A stretch of 64,000 nt of DNA from Tamarix chinensis (GCA_030549775.1 CM060177.1:53012638-53076637); one strand, 5' to 3'. Shown: positions 1 through 12,340, counted from the first letter of the stretch. Translations and numbers: made by a program. The notes: generated by a model not told the origin, from the sequence alone.

Positions 1-2438
1 TTTGTGCATTACCTTACCCGAGCAGCAGCACCCTCTAGCATAAGTGTCCTCCCCCTCCGACATGTGTGGTACATGGTAGTGCCATGTACCCATAGCTTTG
101 AATAAAATTTCCTAAGATTATTTTGGCATTAGTTCGCATAGGTTGTTATCTAGTTATTTTATCTAGTGTAGATACTAATGCATACATAATTGTATGGATG
201 GTGTTATTAATTTTTAGGTAATCCCGACGTTGCACAAGGTGTCTTTGGAAGAGGCTTTCTATGGTATTAATTTCATAGCTTGGAGGTAAATCCAACTCAT
301 CCTTAGACGATATAATTTTGTGTGAAAATGATAGATTAATTATCTAGGAAAAACATTATGCTAGGTTGAGGTTATCAAATAATTTTTATTTTTCCGGAAA
401 ATAAAAGTATGTGGTAGTTCATCTCTATGTAAATATTATGATGTATAGAATAATATATAATGCCATGCTAATATCTAATAACTCATTATGCCTAGGTAGT
501 ATTCTAAAATTTAGATTGTATACCTATGACAATATATAAGGATTTTTGCTAAAGAAAATGTGCATGTCTAGGGTTAGGGTTCAATCAAGAATTTGTTGTA
601 TTTTATGCTAGACCTGCTAATGAGTTAAATGTGTTCCTTGGATATTTTAGATAAATTTGGACATATAGCATGTTGGATTCAGAATATAAATATGTTTCAA
701 TGGTGATTATTACGTGTCGCATGTCCTAGGGGTAGAAACGTAAATTTTGTATACTATGATTTGTATTTGAAAGTTTTTTGTGGAATTTGCATGAATATTA
801 TGATATGCTAGAATTACATGCTAGGATTATATATGTGTACTGTGTTATGTCCATGCTTAGGGATAATATGGTCTTTTGTCATACCAAAGAAATTTATTAT
901 ATGATAAACTATTGTTAGCTATTTTATTTTAGCATTTTCATGACAAATATCCTACAGAGGTAAACCTGATAATAAAGTGAAGGAAAATGTGGTAGTTATA
1001 GATTGAAGGGAATTTTGGTCATTAGGGAAAAAGTGTGATTCAAAGTGAATAATTGAACTAGTTAACTTAAGTGTTGACCACAGAATAATTTTGGAAATAA
1101 ATGGACGAATGGATTGAATAACTAGATTGGATAATTATTCAGGTAATGGCATGATGCCTAACCCTAGGTCATGTTGGCCTGGAATCATTGCGACCCTCTC
1201 ATGGTCCTGTATATTTGACATCAGATGATTGATTATTATGAAGACCCTTGTGGTCCCTTGGTTAATTGATTGATGGCTAAATTGCACTGTTATGGATCTT
1301 GGTATTCTTGAATTAATAACATGAAATTTTATAAGACACTAACAACTTAAAGAGGAAGACTTGAGTTTGGAAAAGAATCTTGTGCCTCGGATTTAGCTCC
1401 CAAGTGCATAGTTCGGCCTTCGGGTCAAGGGACCCACTTCTTCTCTATAAGTATTCTATACACCCTATAGAGAGTACGTGTACTTAATGACTTAGGTGTT
1501 GAGGTTTAGTATGGACGACCAATATGTCGTGTGGGTTCCTTAGCGAGCTTTGCCTTGGAATTGAGTATTATCTCCTTGACGATCATTATCTTGGATATGG
1601 TATTGTATTCCACTTGAGTATTGATATATGAATGATATAACTAGATTAGACACCCACCATAATACATATGTAATAATTGGATCAGGTATGGCTTGAACTT
1701 GGTAGGGTTACTTGGAATATAAATAACTTTCCCTGTTATGTTTAAAGTATGATTGTTGATACCTTGAAATGGTTGTGAAATTCGAAGCATGTTTATCAGT
1801 ACTCTTGCTAGGAATTTTTGATCTAACAAGTATTGTCAATTGTAATGTGGATTCATGTTATGAAATTGTGGTTATGCATGCGATCGTATGCGTTTTTTAG
1901 AATCCCTTATTTGTATGTTAATTGCAATGTGGATATGTTACCTTACCGAAGGCATTGTGCTTTACTCAGTACAAGGAATTCGTACTATGCCTATCACTTT
2001 TTTAGAGGTGTACATTCGTGGCATGTAGTGGCTGAAAGATTTTGAGGAGCATCATCCAAAAAACTAGTTATACTAAGGGAGTGAGTGGTCCCTACCCTTA
2101 TTCCCCCTTTTCTTGCAATATTGTGGTGGACCGGATGAGTGTAAGGGAAAACCACTCTCACACCTTCATATGCCCTTGTTGACTGCTTTTCTAAAACTCA
2201 TATGTCACTTATTTATTAGATGATCTTCTTATACAGATAATCTCTTATCTACAAAACCTTTGTTTATGTATTGCCTTTCTCTTGATTTTGGTTGGTCTAA
2301 CTCATTTTGAGCCTCAGCACTTGACATAAGGAAGGTGAGGAAACCGGACTTATGTTGAGTGTGGTGGTAACATCCACTAATTTATAATTATCACTTCCAC
2401 AAAATGAAATTTTCAAGTCACGATTTTGGAGGTGTTAC
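1..2438 (+). mobile_element. 3' part of a Tekay/Del-type LTR inserted in an Athila 5' LTR
   Basis: The left end lies outside the window. The right end reads GGAGGTGTTAC at 2430-2438, the family's GGGGTGTTACA terminus with changes. At 2311-2370 it has the family's GCCT(T/C)AGCAC lead-in, a stem-loop and GTGGTGGTAACATCC, as in the complete copies at 6288-11567 and 42498-48265. The flank to its right matches the last 196 bp of the Athila 3' LTR (to 22933), so this copy landed inside the Athila 5' LTR. No coding sequence is seen. Solo LTR or full element cannot be decided from the window. Confidence 0.7.
2318..2361 (+). other. Stem-loop near the LTR 3' end
   Basis: The 5' arm CACTTGACATAAG (2318-2330) pairs with CTTATGTTGAGTG (2349-2361), with G-U wobble near the base. 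The arm sequence differs from that of the other LTR copies although the fold and its place are the same. Confidence 0.65.
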
Positions 2439-2634
2439 TGTCATCCTACCACTATTTTGTTACGTAGTTAATTTCATAGATGACTTGACTTTAGTAAAGC
2501 ATATTTCATTCAAGTCCTCATAGGATTGACACTCACTCATCACCTTATTACTCAAATCAATTCTGTATACTTGCACGAGCATGTTATGCTCCATTTATTA
2601 TATTACCCTAACAAGCATTGTTAAACAAAGCACA
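2439..2634 (+). repeat. 3' end of the Athila 5' LTR
   Basis: Shares long runs with 22738-22933, for example ACACTCACTCATCAC and TTATATTACCCTA, and both end AAAGCACA. The rest of this LTR lies left of the inserted unit, outside the window. Confidence 0.85.
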
Positions 2635-2645
2635 AAATAAGTTTT

Positions 2646-2664
2646 TGGCACCATTACTTCGAAT
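2646..2664 (+). other. Primer binding site, tRNA-Asp type, decayed
   Basis: TGGCACCATTACTTCGAAT lies 11 bp after the LTR. Athila elements carry a TGGCGCCGTTGCC-type site here; the differences are mostly G-to-A or C-to-T. Confidence 0.7.
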
Positions 2665-2814
2665 ATTGAATTTAATTTTGAGGAATGTTACGTATTGAAT
2701 GATAGAATATTGTGAAATTCTTAATACATATCAAACATTAGATTTTTTTTTTGTAATTTTTAGTTTCTTATGATTTTAAAGGATTAACACTTATATGATT
2801 AGAACTGATCAGAG

Positions 2815-4760
2815 CATCCTAATACCAATTGATCCAGAGATTGAGCACACTCTCTAGAGGAATCGGGTAGCCCTTCATCATTAACAATACCAAGGAGATG
2901 AACCGCCATCAGAAAATTCTAGTATGATGATTCATTTAGGCCAACAACACCCTAAAAATGGCAACAACGGACAGCTTGTACCATAGCAAAATCAGAGGAA
3001 AGGATTACCCATGATCTTACCCACTCACATCAATATAAACCCTATAGGAATGCAAGCTCAACCCATAGGTGATGATTGTAATCGAGCCATTCAAGATTAT
3101 GATGTGTTAGTCCAAGACCACCTTAAGCCTACCATTACCCATCAAAAAATCCAAGCCCCTTACTTTATACTCAAAATTATCATGTTTCACATGCTACAGA
3201 CTAAAGGAAAATTTTGTGGCCAACCAACCAAAGACCCACACCTTCATCTTAGTGAATTTATGGAAGTTAGTGATACTTTCAAAATTTAAGGAGTTCTAGA
3301 AACCTCCCTACAACTCAAGGTGTTCCCTTATTCCGTGAGAGACTATGCTAGGGAGTGGCTGACTTCACTACCAACTATTTTAATCACCTTCTGTGATAAC
3401 CTAGTTAAAAAAAATTTCATGCTTTATTTCCCTCCCAACAAAAATTCCAAACTTAGGCATAACATTATGAAATTTTTGCAAGAAGAAGATGATACACTTT
3501 GGGATGCATGGGAGATATTTAAGGAATTGTTAAGGAAATGTTCAAATAATGGAATCCCTTATTGGTTTCAAATAGAAACATTCTACCATGGACTAAACTC
3601 TCAAACACAAGACTTAGTAGATGCCTTAGCTAATGACGCCTAACTAAGAAAAACCTATGATATCATTAAGACCATAGCCTACAACAACAGTAGTGGGTAA
3701 TGCTAAAAGCATCCATAGGGTAAGAGCAACAGGAGCATTTGAAGTAGACACCATCATAGCCCTAAGAGAAGAGGTATCATCTATGTCTAATTTATTGAAA
3801 AATATTGCTCTTAACTCATAGGTATAGATAATAGAGGGACATGTCACTACTTCAGCAGCTGCAATATCTTGCTTGTGTTGTGGAAAAGATCATCTATTTG
3901 AACAATGTCCAGCAAATCCAGTGTCATTGAACTATGTGGGAAATTAGACTAGATACTCACATTAACCATATGGCAATCATTACAGCCAAGCTTGGAGATA
4001 ACACCCTAAATTTTCATGGTCTAACCAAAGCAATGCGGAAAACCCGACCAATAAATACAACCAACAATGCTATTACCAACCTCATCCCCAAAACCCTTAA
4101 CAATAGCAATCTCACCAACCTCTTTCTCAACACAATAACTCCAAATCCTTAGAAATCTTCTAAAGGAATACATGGCAAAAACTGATGCTGCAATCAAGAT
4201 CAATACAACCTCCTTACGAACACTAGAAACTTAAATGGGGTATCTAGCTACAACCTTGAATAGAAAACCCCATGGCACTTTGCCTAGTGACACTGAGAAA
4301 CCAAGAAGAGATGGTTAGGAGCATTGGAAAGCTATCAACCTCATATTAGGTACAGAAATTACACCTCCCTACTAACATAACTAGACTAAGGAAGGATGCC
4401 ACCTTAATAAGAAGGTAAAAAACACATAACCCTTAGAGAGAAGGTTAAACTGTGCACCTTCACAACCATATACTAATCCTACCAAAAATCTAGAAGAAGA
4501 CACCACTTCATCACCAAAGCCAGAAAAGAATAGTAATCCATCTTTGAACATCATTGCTAAACCCATTACCCTATCACCATTGTTCCCTCTTCCCCTCAAA
4601 TAGCAATAGTAGGACAAGCAATTTGATAATTTCTTTAAGATTCTTTCACAGTTGCAAATTAAAATCCTGTTGGTGGAAGTGCTCCAACAAATAACTAATT
4701 ATGCAAAAAATTTAAAGGACATCTTAAAACAAAAGAGAAGAATGTGTGAATATGAGATGA
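2815..4760 (+). pseudogene. Athila gag (capsid polyprotein), broken
   Basis: The capsid-type protein packages element RNA in the cytoplasm. The start region (2826-2850) reads PIDPEIEHTL, an Athila gag signature. Longer open pieces are 3011-3289 (ends SEFMEVSDTFKI) and 3320-3643, with VFPYSVRDYAREWLTSLP, WEIFKELLRKC and a FYHGL motif typical of the Athila capsid. Near 3865-3915 a CCHC-like zinc knuckle is recognisable (CLCCGKDHLFEQC). Stops at 3287 and 3641 and frame changes after 3643 make it non-functional. The protein would have had some 500-600 residues. It has the same domain as the minus-strand gag at 55335-56540 but is clearly a different copy. Confidence 0.8.
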
Positions 4761-4829
4761 GCAATGAACCAAGAATGTAGTTTGTTTTCCAACAATAATT
4801 ACCCAAAAAATTATAGGAACCTAGTAGTT

Positions 4830-5190
4830 TCACCATCCTTTGTTCTATCATAGATAAGTATTGTGGTAGGCCCTTTGTGACCTTGGTGCTAGTATCAATC
4901 TTATTCCTATGTCTATTATCAAGAAGCTAGGTATTGGTAAAGTAAAGCCTACCACTGTCACTCAATATCTAGATGATCAATTAAATGTTTACCTTAAACG
5001 AAAGATTGAAGATGTGTCAATAAAGGTAAACCAGTTTATCTTCCTAGAATACTTTATAATCATTAACCATAAAGAAGACGAGGAGGTCCCTATCACTTTG
5101 GGTAGGCTTTTCTTAGCCATCGGTAAAACCCTAATAGATGCAAAGAAGGAAGAATTGACAATGAGGTTCAATGAGGTTCAATGAGGAGTA
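4830..5190 (+). pseudogene. Athila aspartic protease region, largely open
   Basis: The protease would mature the Gag-Pol polyprotein. The reading frame gives CDLGAS at about 4878-4895, with the catalytic Asp present in a DLGAS context, then INLIPMSI, KLGIGKVKPTTVT and a VPITLGRLFLAIGKTLIDA segment (about 5090-5145), which is the conserved C-terminal lobe of Athila proteases. The open part from the internal Met runs 4909-5184 (91 codons). Upstream stops and a direct repeat AATGAGGTTC at 5160-5180 followed by a frame change break the link to reverse transcriptase. Confidence 0.75.
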
Positions 5191-5639
5191 GATAACTTTC
5201 AATGTTTTCAATTTAATAAAACTATTGGAAGACGATCTTAATGAATGTTCACAAGTTAACATTGTTGATTTGGCTATCCTTGATGAGTTTGATGTAGGAA
5301 CACTTAATGAGAAATCTAGGTTGTTTAACACAAACCATCTTATTAGTAGTTACCGTATCTATTATTCTAGTGAATAGGATGATGAAGCCATAGCAGGGTG
5401 CAATTGGATCAATTACTCAACACCTCTAAAATCTCTTAGCCTAAATAATGGAGAGATACAACCAATCAAAGCATCAATCAGGGAGCCAGCCAACATAGAA
5501 CTTAAGCCATTACCAATGTACTTAAAATATGCATATTTAAATAAGGAAGACACCCTACTAGTCATAATATCATCTACTTTACCTAAATTTTAATAGCATC
5601 AGTTGGTTAGCTTGCTCTAAAAACACAAGAAGGTGGACC

Positions 5640-6287
5640 ATGGCAGATATCTAGGGACTTAGCCCAACATTATGCATACACAAGATTCTACTAGAGGACC
5701 TCTCAAGTTCATTTATTGAGAAACAAAGAAGGCTTAACTTAATAATGAAGGAGGTAGTGAAAAAAGAAATAATCAAATAGCTCGATGTATGTATCATCTA
5801 CCCAATATCTAACAACAATTAGGTAAGCCCTATTCAATGTGTCCCAAAGAAAGGAGTTATAACTATCATTCAAAATTCTGAGAATAAACTGATCACAACC
5901 TAGTTAGTCACAGGGTGGCATATTTGCATGGACTATAGGAAACTAAATAAAGCCACTTGAAAATATCACTTCTCCTTCCTTTTATTGATTAAATGTTTGA
6001 TAAATTGGTAGGGAGAGCTTTTATTGCTTTTTGGATAGATACCCAGATTATAACCAAATAACCATTGCACTAGAGAATCAACATAAAACCAGGTTCACAT
6101 GCCCCTATGGCACATTTTCTTATTGATGAATGCCCTTTGGCCTATGCAATGCACTCACAACATTTTGGTGATGCATGATGGCTATATTCACAGACATGGT
6201 AGAAGACATTGTAGAAATTTTTATGGAATATTTTTCTATTTTTGGAGATAGTTTTGAAGATTTGCTGACAAAATTAGAGAGAGTGTT
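5640..6287 (+). pseudogene. Athila reverse transcriptase, N-terminal part, cut by an LTR
   Basis: Translating the broken frames gives KEVVKKEIIK, PIQCVPKKG, TGWHICMDYRKLNKAT and, before the break, FGDSFEDLLTKLER. These are the fingers and palm of an Athila-type reverse transcriptase. The expected YxDD line at 6205-6245 is too decayed to read as catalytic. The domain resumes at 11573 after the inserted unit: removing 6288-11572 restores a continuous palm and thumb match. Multiple stops are present. Confidence 0.8.
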
Positions 6288-6599
6288 TGTAATACCCCAA
6301 AAATTTTAAAAACCTATATTTTAATAAATAACTTTTAGTTGAAATAAAACTAGCTTTTAAAATTATTTATTTTAATTATTTTATGGATTTTAGAGTATGA
6401 AAATTTGAGTATTTAATAAATTAAACATAAATATTTTGCTATTTATCATATTATTTTATTGAAATAAATTTCCAAATTAGTGTTTTACTATAATTATCCT
6501 TTTTAAGCCATATATTTAATTATATTAAATTAAATTATTAAATAAACTTATTATCAAAAATATTACATCCTATTATTTTATAAGTTTAATTATTTTAAA

Positions 6600-7860
6600 A
6601 TTTTCCATTTTCTCACTTTCCTTTTCCTACGTTTTCTTTTCTTTCTCCTTTCCCCTATTTCTTTTTTTTTTCCTCCCTTCTTCCTGGCTTTGGGCCGCCA
6701 GGCTGCTGGCCTGCTTTCCCCCCTCCTTGTGCGCTGGGCCACATGCCCGATTCTCCTCCCCTCTTTTCCTCGCACGCCCGCCCAGCACAACCCACGTCCC
6801 TCTTCTTTTTTTCCCTTGGAACAGCCGGCTTTCTCTTCTTTCTTGCGCCAGTCCGACCGCCCACTCGCACCTCCCCTTCCCTTTCTCTCTTCTACGACGC
6901 CCGACCACCATTTCTGCCATGGTCGATCACGCCGCCGCCTGCAACTGCCATGACCGGCCACCACCTACCTCCTTGCCCTCTCTCTCCCTCTCTCCCCTGT
7001 CATTTTCTTTCCCAATTCGAACCAAACCGTCCCTGTACCACAACCCGCGTACCCCTCTTCCTTTCCCTTTTCTCCCCTTCTCTTTCCCCTGCCAACCGAC
7101 CACCACCTGCCACCTGCGTATGCTCGCCGAGCGGCCACTGCCCCTCTCTTCTCCCTCTTCTTTTTTTTTCATCTCCCCAGCCCTTCATTCCCCATATTTT
7201 CAAGGCCTTTCCTTCCTTCCCCGAGCCTCTTCTCTCTTTTCTCCTCCCTCCCATTTCTTCCTCGGTTTTTGATCACCGCCGCCCACCGCCGCTTGCACCA
7301 CCGCACCCAGCCCCTGCGCTACCTTCTGCAGCCACCTACTACCATCCTGTACCACCGCGAGACCCCCCCAATCCACCTTCAAGCCCCTGCACTTCCTCCC
7401 TTCTCCACCTCTTCCTTTTTCCAATTTTTCCCCTTACCGCCAAGCCTCCTACAACCGCCCCTTCTGCCGACCTCCGGCCACCTCTGCCGCCACCAACCCA
7501 CCGTTCGACACCCTACGACCCCCTCTACCATCCCCATACCTTACTTCCCGAAAACACCCCTACTCCCGACAAAAATCCCCTACACCCCTCTTATTTTTCC
7601 CTCCCCTTTTCCTTACTTCTCAACCCTCCACCTTGACCCATCTCTGCAGCCAACTTTGCTGCCGTATCCATCGCCTTCTGCCGTCGTGAAACCATCCCCA
7701 GCCACCACCTACACCCCCTCTTCACTCCTGCACATTCCCTTGCCTTGAAACCTCCCCCCAACTACCTTTTTTTCTAGCCTAAAGTCCCTAAACCGAGCCA
7801 TCTCCTCTCTTCTATCTTACCCCCCCTCGAACCCTTTTCCTCCTCTCATTTTGCATGAGG
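6600..7860 (+). repeat. CT-rich low-complexity block of the LTR
   Basis: Over 1.2 kb the plus strand is dominated by C and T, giving Pro/Ser/Phe-rich chance ORFs (such as 6743-7636) and purine-rich mirror ORFs. Equivalent blocks lie at the same relative place in the units at 14202 and 42498 and, on the minus strand, in the unit at 37809. This argues for a structural or leader module rather than a gene. Confidence 0.75.
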
Positions 7861-7885
7861 CTCACGCTGTTCATGCAGCGTGAGC
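7860..7885. other. Perfect 10-bp inverted repeat
   Basis: GCTCACGCTG, six-base loop TTCATG, CAGCGTGAGC. It sits at the downstream edge of the CT-rich block. A counterpart lies at 48313-48335 in the minus-strand unit. Confidence 0.75.
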
Positions 7886-8549
7886 TCCCCCTTGTTTTGG
7901 AAATTAGTTGGCTAAATTTTTTGAGGTATATTAATATTTAAGTAAAGTGTTTTATTATTACATAAATTTTTATAAAGTCTTATCCTTTTAAATTCTTATT
8001 TCTAACATAATAATGGTTGATATTATTTTTGGTGTTGAGTTGCTAATTAATCTTGAATCCTTAACCGGGATACCGGTAAGGTTGATTTTTGTGGGATTAA
8101 GGTAACCGTTAATCATCCCTTAAATACATGGAAAAACGTATGCTAGCACATTAGGAATTTTAGTATGATTTTATGCATGGTTTGTGTGCTTAGCATGATA
8201 TATATATATATATGGGTGCTTATATTGATTGATAAAAAGGAAAAGCATGATAACTTTTGTGCCATATGTAGGTATGTTAATTAAGGAAGGAGTTTGATTA
8301 TTGATGGAAATGTTAAATGCTTGTCTATGATGTATTATGTTGCTAATGCATGAATAAGATTATTGTCTAAGCGTATTATAGTGATATGCTTATGAAGTAT
8401 GTGATCTAATATATATGTAGTTGCTAATGAGTATTATGTTGAATAATGAAAAGTTGGTGGACTTAAATGATAAGAATGGAGTGCTAATATTGGTATTTTA
8501 TGTATTGGTGGTAAAGTCATAAAAGTGGTGTAATAAAAGGTTAAGTTGT

Positions 8550-9840
8550 AACTTTATAAGTGAAAGGGGTATTTTGGTAATTTTGTAAGAAAAAGGGTAT
8601 TTGGTAATTTCAAAAGAAAAGGGTTAAATGATAATTTATAAGTAAAAGAATAAAATTGTAAGTTATGAGAAATAAGGGTATTATGGTAATTTTCAAGGAA
8701 AAGGGGCATTATGGTAATTTTGGAGGTAGAAAGGAAAAATAGTAATTTCATAAATAAATGGCAATATGGTAATTTTATAAGTGAATGGCGAAATGGTAAT
8801 TTTTATAAGTAAGGGGTATTATGGTAGTTTTGGGAGTAAAGAGGTAATATGGTAATTTTGGAAAAGCAGGGTAAAATGGTAATTATGTAAAGAAAGATAA
8901 AGATGGTAATTTTGGATGTGAAAGGGTAAAATAGTAATTTGTAAAGTAAAAGGAGTGTTATGGTAATTTTATAAATAAAAGGGTATTGTGGTAATTTGTA
9001 AATGAAAGGATATTAAGGTAATTTGGAAGTAAGGGGTAAAAGGGTACTTTTATATGTTAAAAGGATATTTATGGTAAACTTGGGAGTAAGGGTTACTTGG
9101 TAATAATGATAACGATTGAAGATAATTTGGTAATTAAATTATGATTATAGAAGGGAAATTGGATAATTAAGATACTAGAGAAGGGTAATTTGGTAAATTA
9201 ACCGATGGAAGGGCATTATGGTAATTTTAATAATGGAGAAGGGTAATACAGTAATTATAAATATGGAGAAGGGTAAATTAATAATTATAATTATAAATAA
9301 GGGAGTATTAATAATTATAATTATGAATAAGGGTAAAATGGCAATTAAAATAATTGAGAGGGTAAAATGGTAATTATGATAAAGGAGAAGGGCAATTTGG
9401 TAATTTATCCAACTAGAGGGGCAATTTGGTAATTTAGTCGAGAAGGGAAATTTGGTAATTTATCCAACTAGAGGGGCAATTTGGTAATTTAGCCGATTAA
9501 AGGGTAAAGTGATAATTATTTAACCAACTAAAGGGGCAAAATAGTAATCATGATAATGAAGGAGGGTAATTTAGTAATTTATCCAACTCAAGGGTAATTT
9601 AGTAATTATAACAAAGGAGAAGGGTGATTTGGTAATCTAACCAACCAAATGGGAAATATGATAAGTGTAGCAATTATGAGGGGTGAATGATGATCTAAAA
9701 AGTGTAGGAGATAATTTGGTAATCTAAATTGGACAAGGGGTAATTTGGTAATTATGCAACCGAAAGGGTAATGGAGTAAATTGTCAAGTAAGGAAGAAAT
9801 ACTTAGCAATTATATAAGTAAGGGGTCAGTGAGTAAATTG
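8550..9840 (+). repeat. Degenerate minisatellite built on GGTAATTT
   Basis: Some 40 imprecise units of about 25-40 bp, each with a core like AAGGGTAATTTGGTAATTT and a variable spacer (for example ATAAGTAAA, or ATCCAACTAGAG at 9405-9480). No long ORF. The same array in reverse is at 41290-41960. Confidence 0.8.
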
Positions 9841-10499
9841 TACCTAACATGTCGTTATGATTGTGGAACATTATAATATGATTCAAATAATGTTGATTAG
9901 TCAAGTAAGAGTATTCGATAATTAGTATGGCCTTAATGGTTTCTCTATGATATCCTAGATAATCATCTGAATAAGAAACGACTAATGATATCAGAACGAT
10001 TACAAGTGATTAAGTATCTGATTATTGTGCTTTTCGTGATCACTTTAATTAAGACACTAATACTTAAAGTGAAAGACCTCGAGATCGGGAATGGTGACTC
10101 CTTAGGGGTTGCTACCCTAGGGACGTGGTTTAGTCCACGATTATTCTGGTATTTGCTTGTGTGCCTTTGTGCCCCAGCCAGGCCCTATATCTTACTCTTT
10201 CTAGCTCTACGGACCTAGTTAGGGGGTATGCATACTTATGGATTAGGTGTCCTTGTCGGTAGGGTACTGAGTTAGCTTTATGCACCAGTACGACCAGAGT
10301 ACCTTTGCGTCCTTGGGTTCGTGGTTGAAGGGTACTGAGTAGCTTGTATGCACCGGTATGACCGGTGTACCTTTGTGTCCCGGGTTATTGATCTCCCATT
10401 CGAGGCAAATAAATATGCTTGTTGTGCTGATTAAAGAAAGGAAAGATACTATTAATGAAAGTGGAATATTAAAGAGTCGGGCCCAGATGACTTATGATA

Positions 10500-10890
10500 T
10501 TGAGCACCGATCCACCGGTAATAATAGTGGCCTAGGAGCGTGTTACCTTGGCAAGTGATATTGAGTACCGGTCCACCGAAAATAATAGTGGCCAAGAGCG
10601 TTGTGCCGTAGATGATGATATATCTATATATACATTCCGGTCCACCGGCAATAATAATGGGGTCCCGAGCTCAATAAAACCAGTATTGTATGTGAATAAA
10701 GTTATGGAAAGATACCAATCACTTATAGTGGAACACCATGTGAGTCGGGGTCAGATCGGTCCACCGGCAAATAATAGTGGCCAGGAGCGTCTTGCCTTGG
10801 AGACTGGTCCATCAGTAAATAATAGTGGTCAGGAGCGTTCTGCCTTGAGTGTATACTTTTCGGTCCACCGGCTATAATAGTGGGGTTCTC
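10500..10890 (+). repeat. CCGGTCCACCGG motif block, six copies
   Basis: Copies near 10507, 10570, 10637, 10758, 10805 and 10860 read like CGGTCCACCGGC, A/T-rich AATAATAGTGG, then often CCAGGAGCG. They form two groups of three separated by CGAGCTCAATAAAACC and a GTGGAACACCATGTGAGTCGG lead-in. The same arrangement recurs in the other LTR units. Confidence 0.8.
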
Positions 10891-11420
10891 ACACTCACAC
10901 GGATATAAAATATGATATTGAGTGAATGATGATGGAATAATGGCTTAAGACCCGAATGTAATGAGTTTAGACTATGACATGGCTTAAGGCCCAAAGGTAT
11001 CGATCGTGAATTATAACTTGCTATATGTGTGATTGTTATGTATACACCTCTGTTTTTATATGTACATAGCTTGCATTATGTGTTACATCACAGGCTTGTC
11101 TTTAAATGTGGTATTAAAGGGTTACTTAGTACCGTAGTACTGAAGGGATTCCCTTTTGGGGCCCCTACCTATTCAATGGGCAGTGCCCTTGCAGGTCTTT
11201 TCAGGTGCTACTCAAGTGGGCTACGGGAAAAGAGAGTAAGGAATTATCCGGTACCATTAGGCCTTTTCTCTTTCTCATTTAACTTCTTGGTTTTAAATGT
11301 ATATGTTATTACTGTAACCACCATTGGTGGATTTTATTCTGGTAAACGATTTGAAGCACTACTCTGATTTAAGTATGTTGAATTTCTTGCAAATTGTATT
11401 TTAGTTTCCTTTAGCCTTAG

Positions 11421-11470
11421 CACTTAGTACTGGAACGGTATGAGTGAACCAGTCTGGTATTAAATGTGGC
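11421..11470 (+). other. Stem-loop near the LTR 3' end
   Basis: CACTTAGTACTGG pairs with CCAGTCTGGTATTAAATG with one bulge. GTGGCGGTAATATCCCC follows. It lies 98 bp from the LTR terminus. Confidence 0.65.
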
Positions 11471-11572
11471 GGTAATATCCCCGAAATTCACCGTTTAATA
11501 TTTTGGCTTCCGCAATTACCTTTAAATTAAACGAAAATTTTTAGTAGTGAATTTTTGGGGTGTTACAGTGTT

Positions 11573-12340
11573 GGTAAGATGTGAAGAGACCAACTTAGTC
11601 CTTAACTGGGATAAATGTCAGTTTATGGTCCAAGAAGGTGTTGTTTTTGGTCATAGGTCTCTCCAAAATGACTAGAGGTTGATAGGGAAATAGTGGAGTC
11701 ATTGAAAAATTATCCCATCCAACCACTGTTAGAGGTATGAGATTTTTTTAGGACATGCATGATTTTACTAAAGATTTGTTAAAAATTTCTTCAAAATTAC
11801 TAATCCCCTTGGTGAGTTATTAGAAAAAGATATAAAGTTTTAGGTTGACAACTTTTTAAGGAAGCCCTTGAATGAATAAAGTTAGAGCTCACTTAAGCCC
11901 CTATAATCATAGGACTTGATTGGACTTTACCCTTCTAACTAACGTTTGATGCAAGTGATTATGCTATAAGAGACGTAGGGTAATGGAAGAAGAATTTCTT
12001 CCATAACATCTACTATACTAGTAAAACACTTGATAAGGCTTAGCTGAATTACACTGTCATAGAAAAGGAATTACAGGTAATGATATTTACATTTGATAAG
12101 TTTCTACTATCTCCTAGGTTCCTAAGTGATTGTATTTACTACTCATGATACTAATTGCTTTTTTATCTCTAAACAAGATGCCAAGCATCATTTGCTAAGG
12201 TGGATGTGACTATTTTAGGAGTTTGGTGTCAAAGTCAAGGATTGTCAGGGGAAGGAAAATCAAATTGTAGATCATCTCTTTAGACTAGAAGGACACAATG
12301 AAGAGAAGAAACAAGTTTGGATTTAAGGAAAAATTCCTTG
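11573..12340 (+). pseudogene. Athila reverse transcriptase C-terminal part and RNase H, broken
   Basis: Directly after the inserted unit the frame reads RCEETNLVLNWDKCQFMV, the conserved end of the Ty3/gypsy palm, completing the domain begun before 6287. RNase H follows: an FDASDYAI segment around 11945-11975 (first catalytic Asp in a DASD context), the region around 12045-12075 (LNYTVIEKELQVM, with the catalytic Glu), and a decayed HSRY-type stretch. It would degrade the RNA strand of the replication hybrid. There are at least five stops. Confidence 0.75.

Larger units (their letters stand above)
6288..11567 (+). mobile_element. LTR-only unit of 5.3 kb (Tekay/Del type), TSD GTGTT
   Basis: Begins TGTAATACCCCAAAAATTTT and ends AATTTTTGGGGTGTTACA, so the ends are also inverted repeats. 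GTGTT at 6283-6287 is repeated exactly at 11568-11572, and removing one copy rejoins the Athila reverse transcriptase. No gag or pol is inside. Modules in order are an AT-rich head, a CT-rich block (6600-7860), a hairpin (7860-7885), a GGTAATTT minisatellite (8550-9840), a CCGGTCCACCGG block (10500-10890) and the 3' stem-loop (11421-11470). A solo LTR is the simplest reading. The ORFs at 6743-7636, 9985-10218, 10548-10877 and 11029-11367 look like chance. Confidence 0.85.

Noticed and set aside
6743..7636. 297-codon Pro/Ser-rich ORF and overlapping ORFs
   Set aside because: Caused by C+T bias; equivalent blocks in other LTR copies do not keep the frame.
9985..10218. 77-codon ORF similar to the minus-strand ORF 39657-39851 in another LTR copy
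   Set aside because: Similarity is shared LTR sequence: it continues beyond the stop codon, and many differences look like CpG decay, so no sign of coding constraint.
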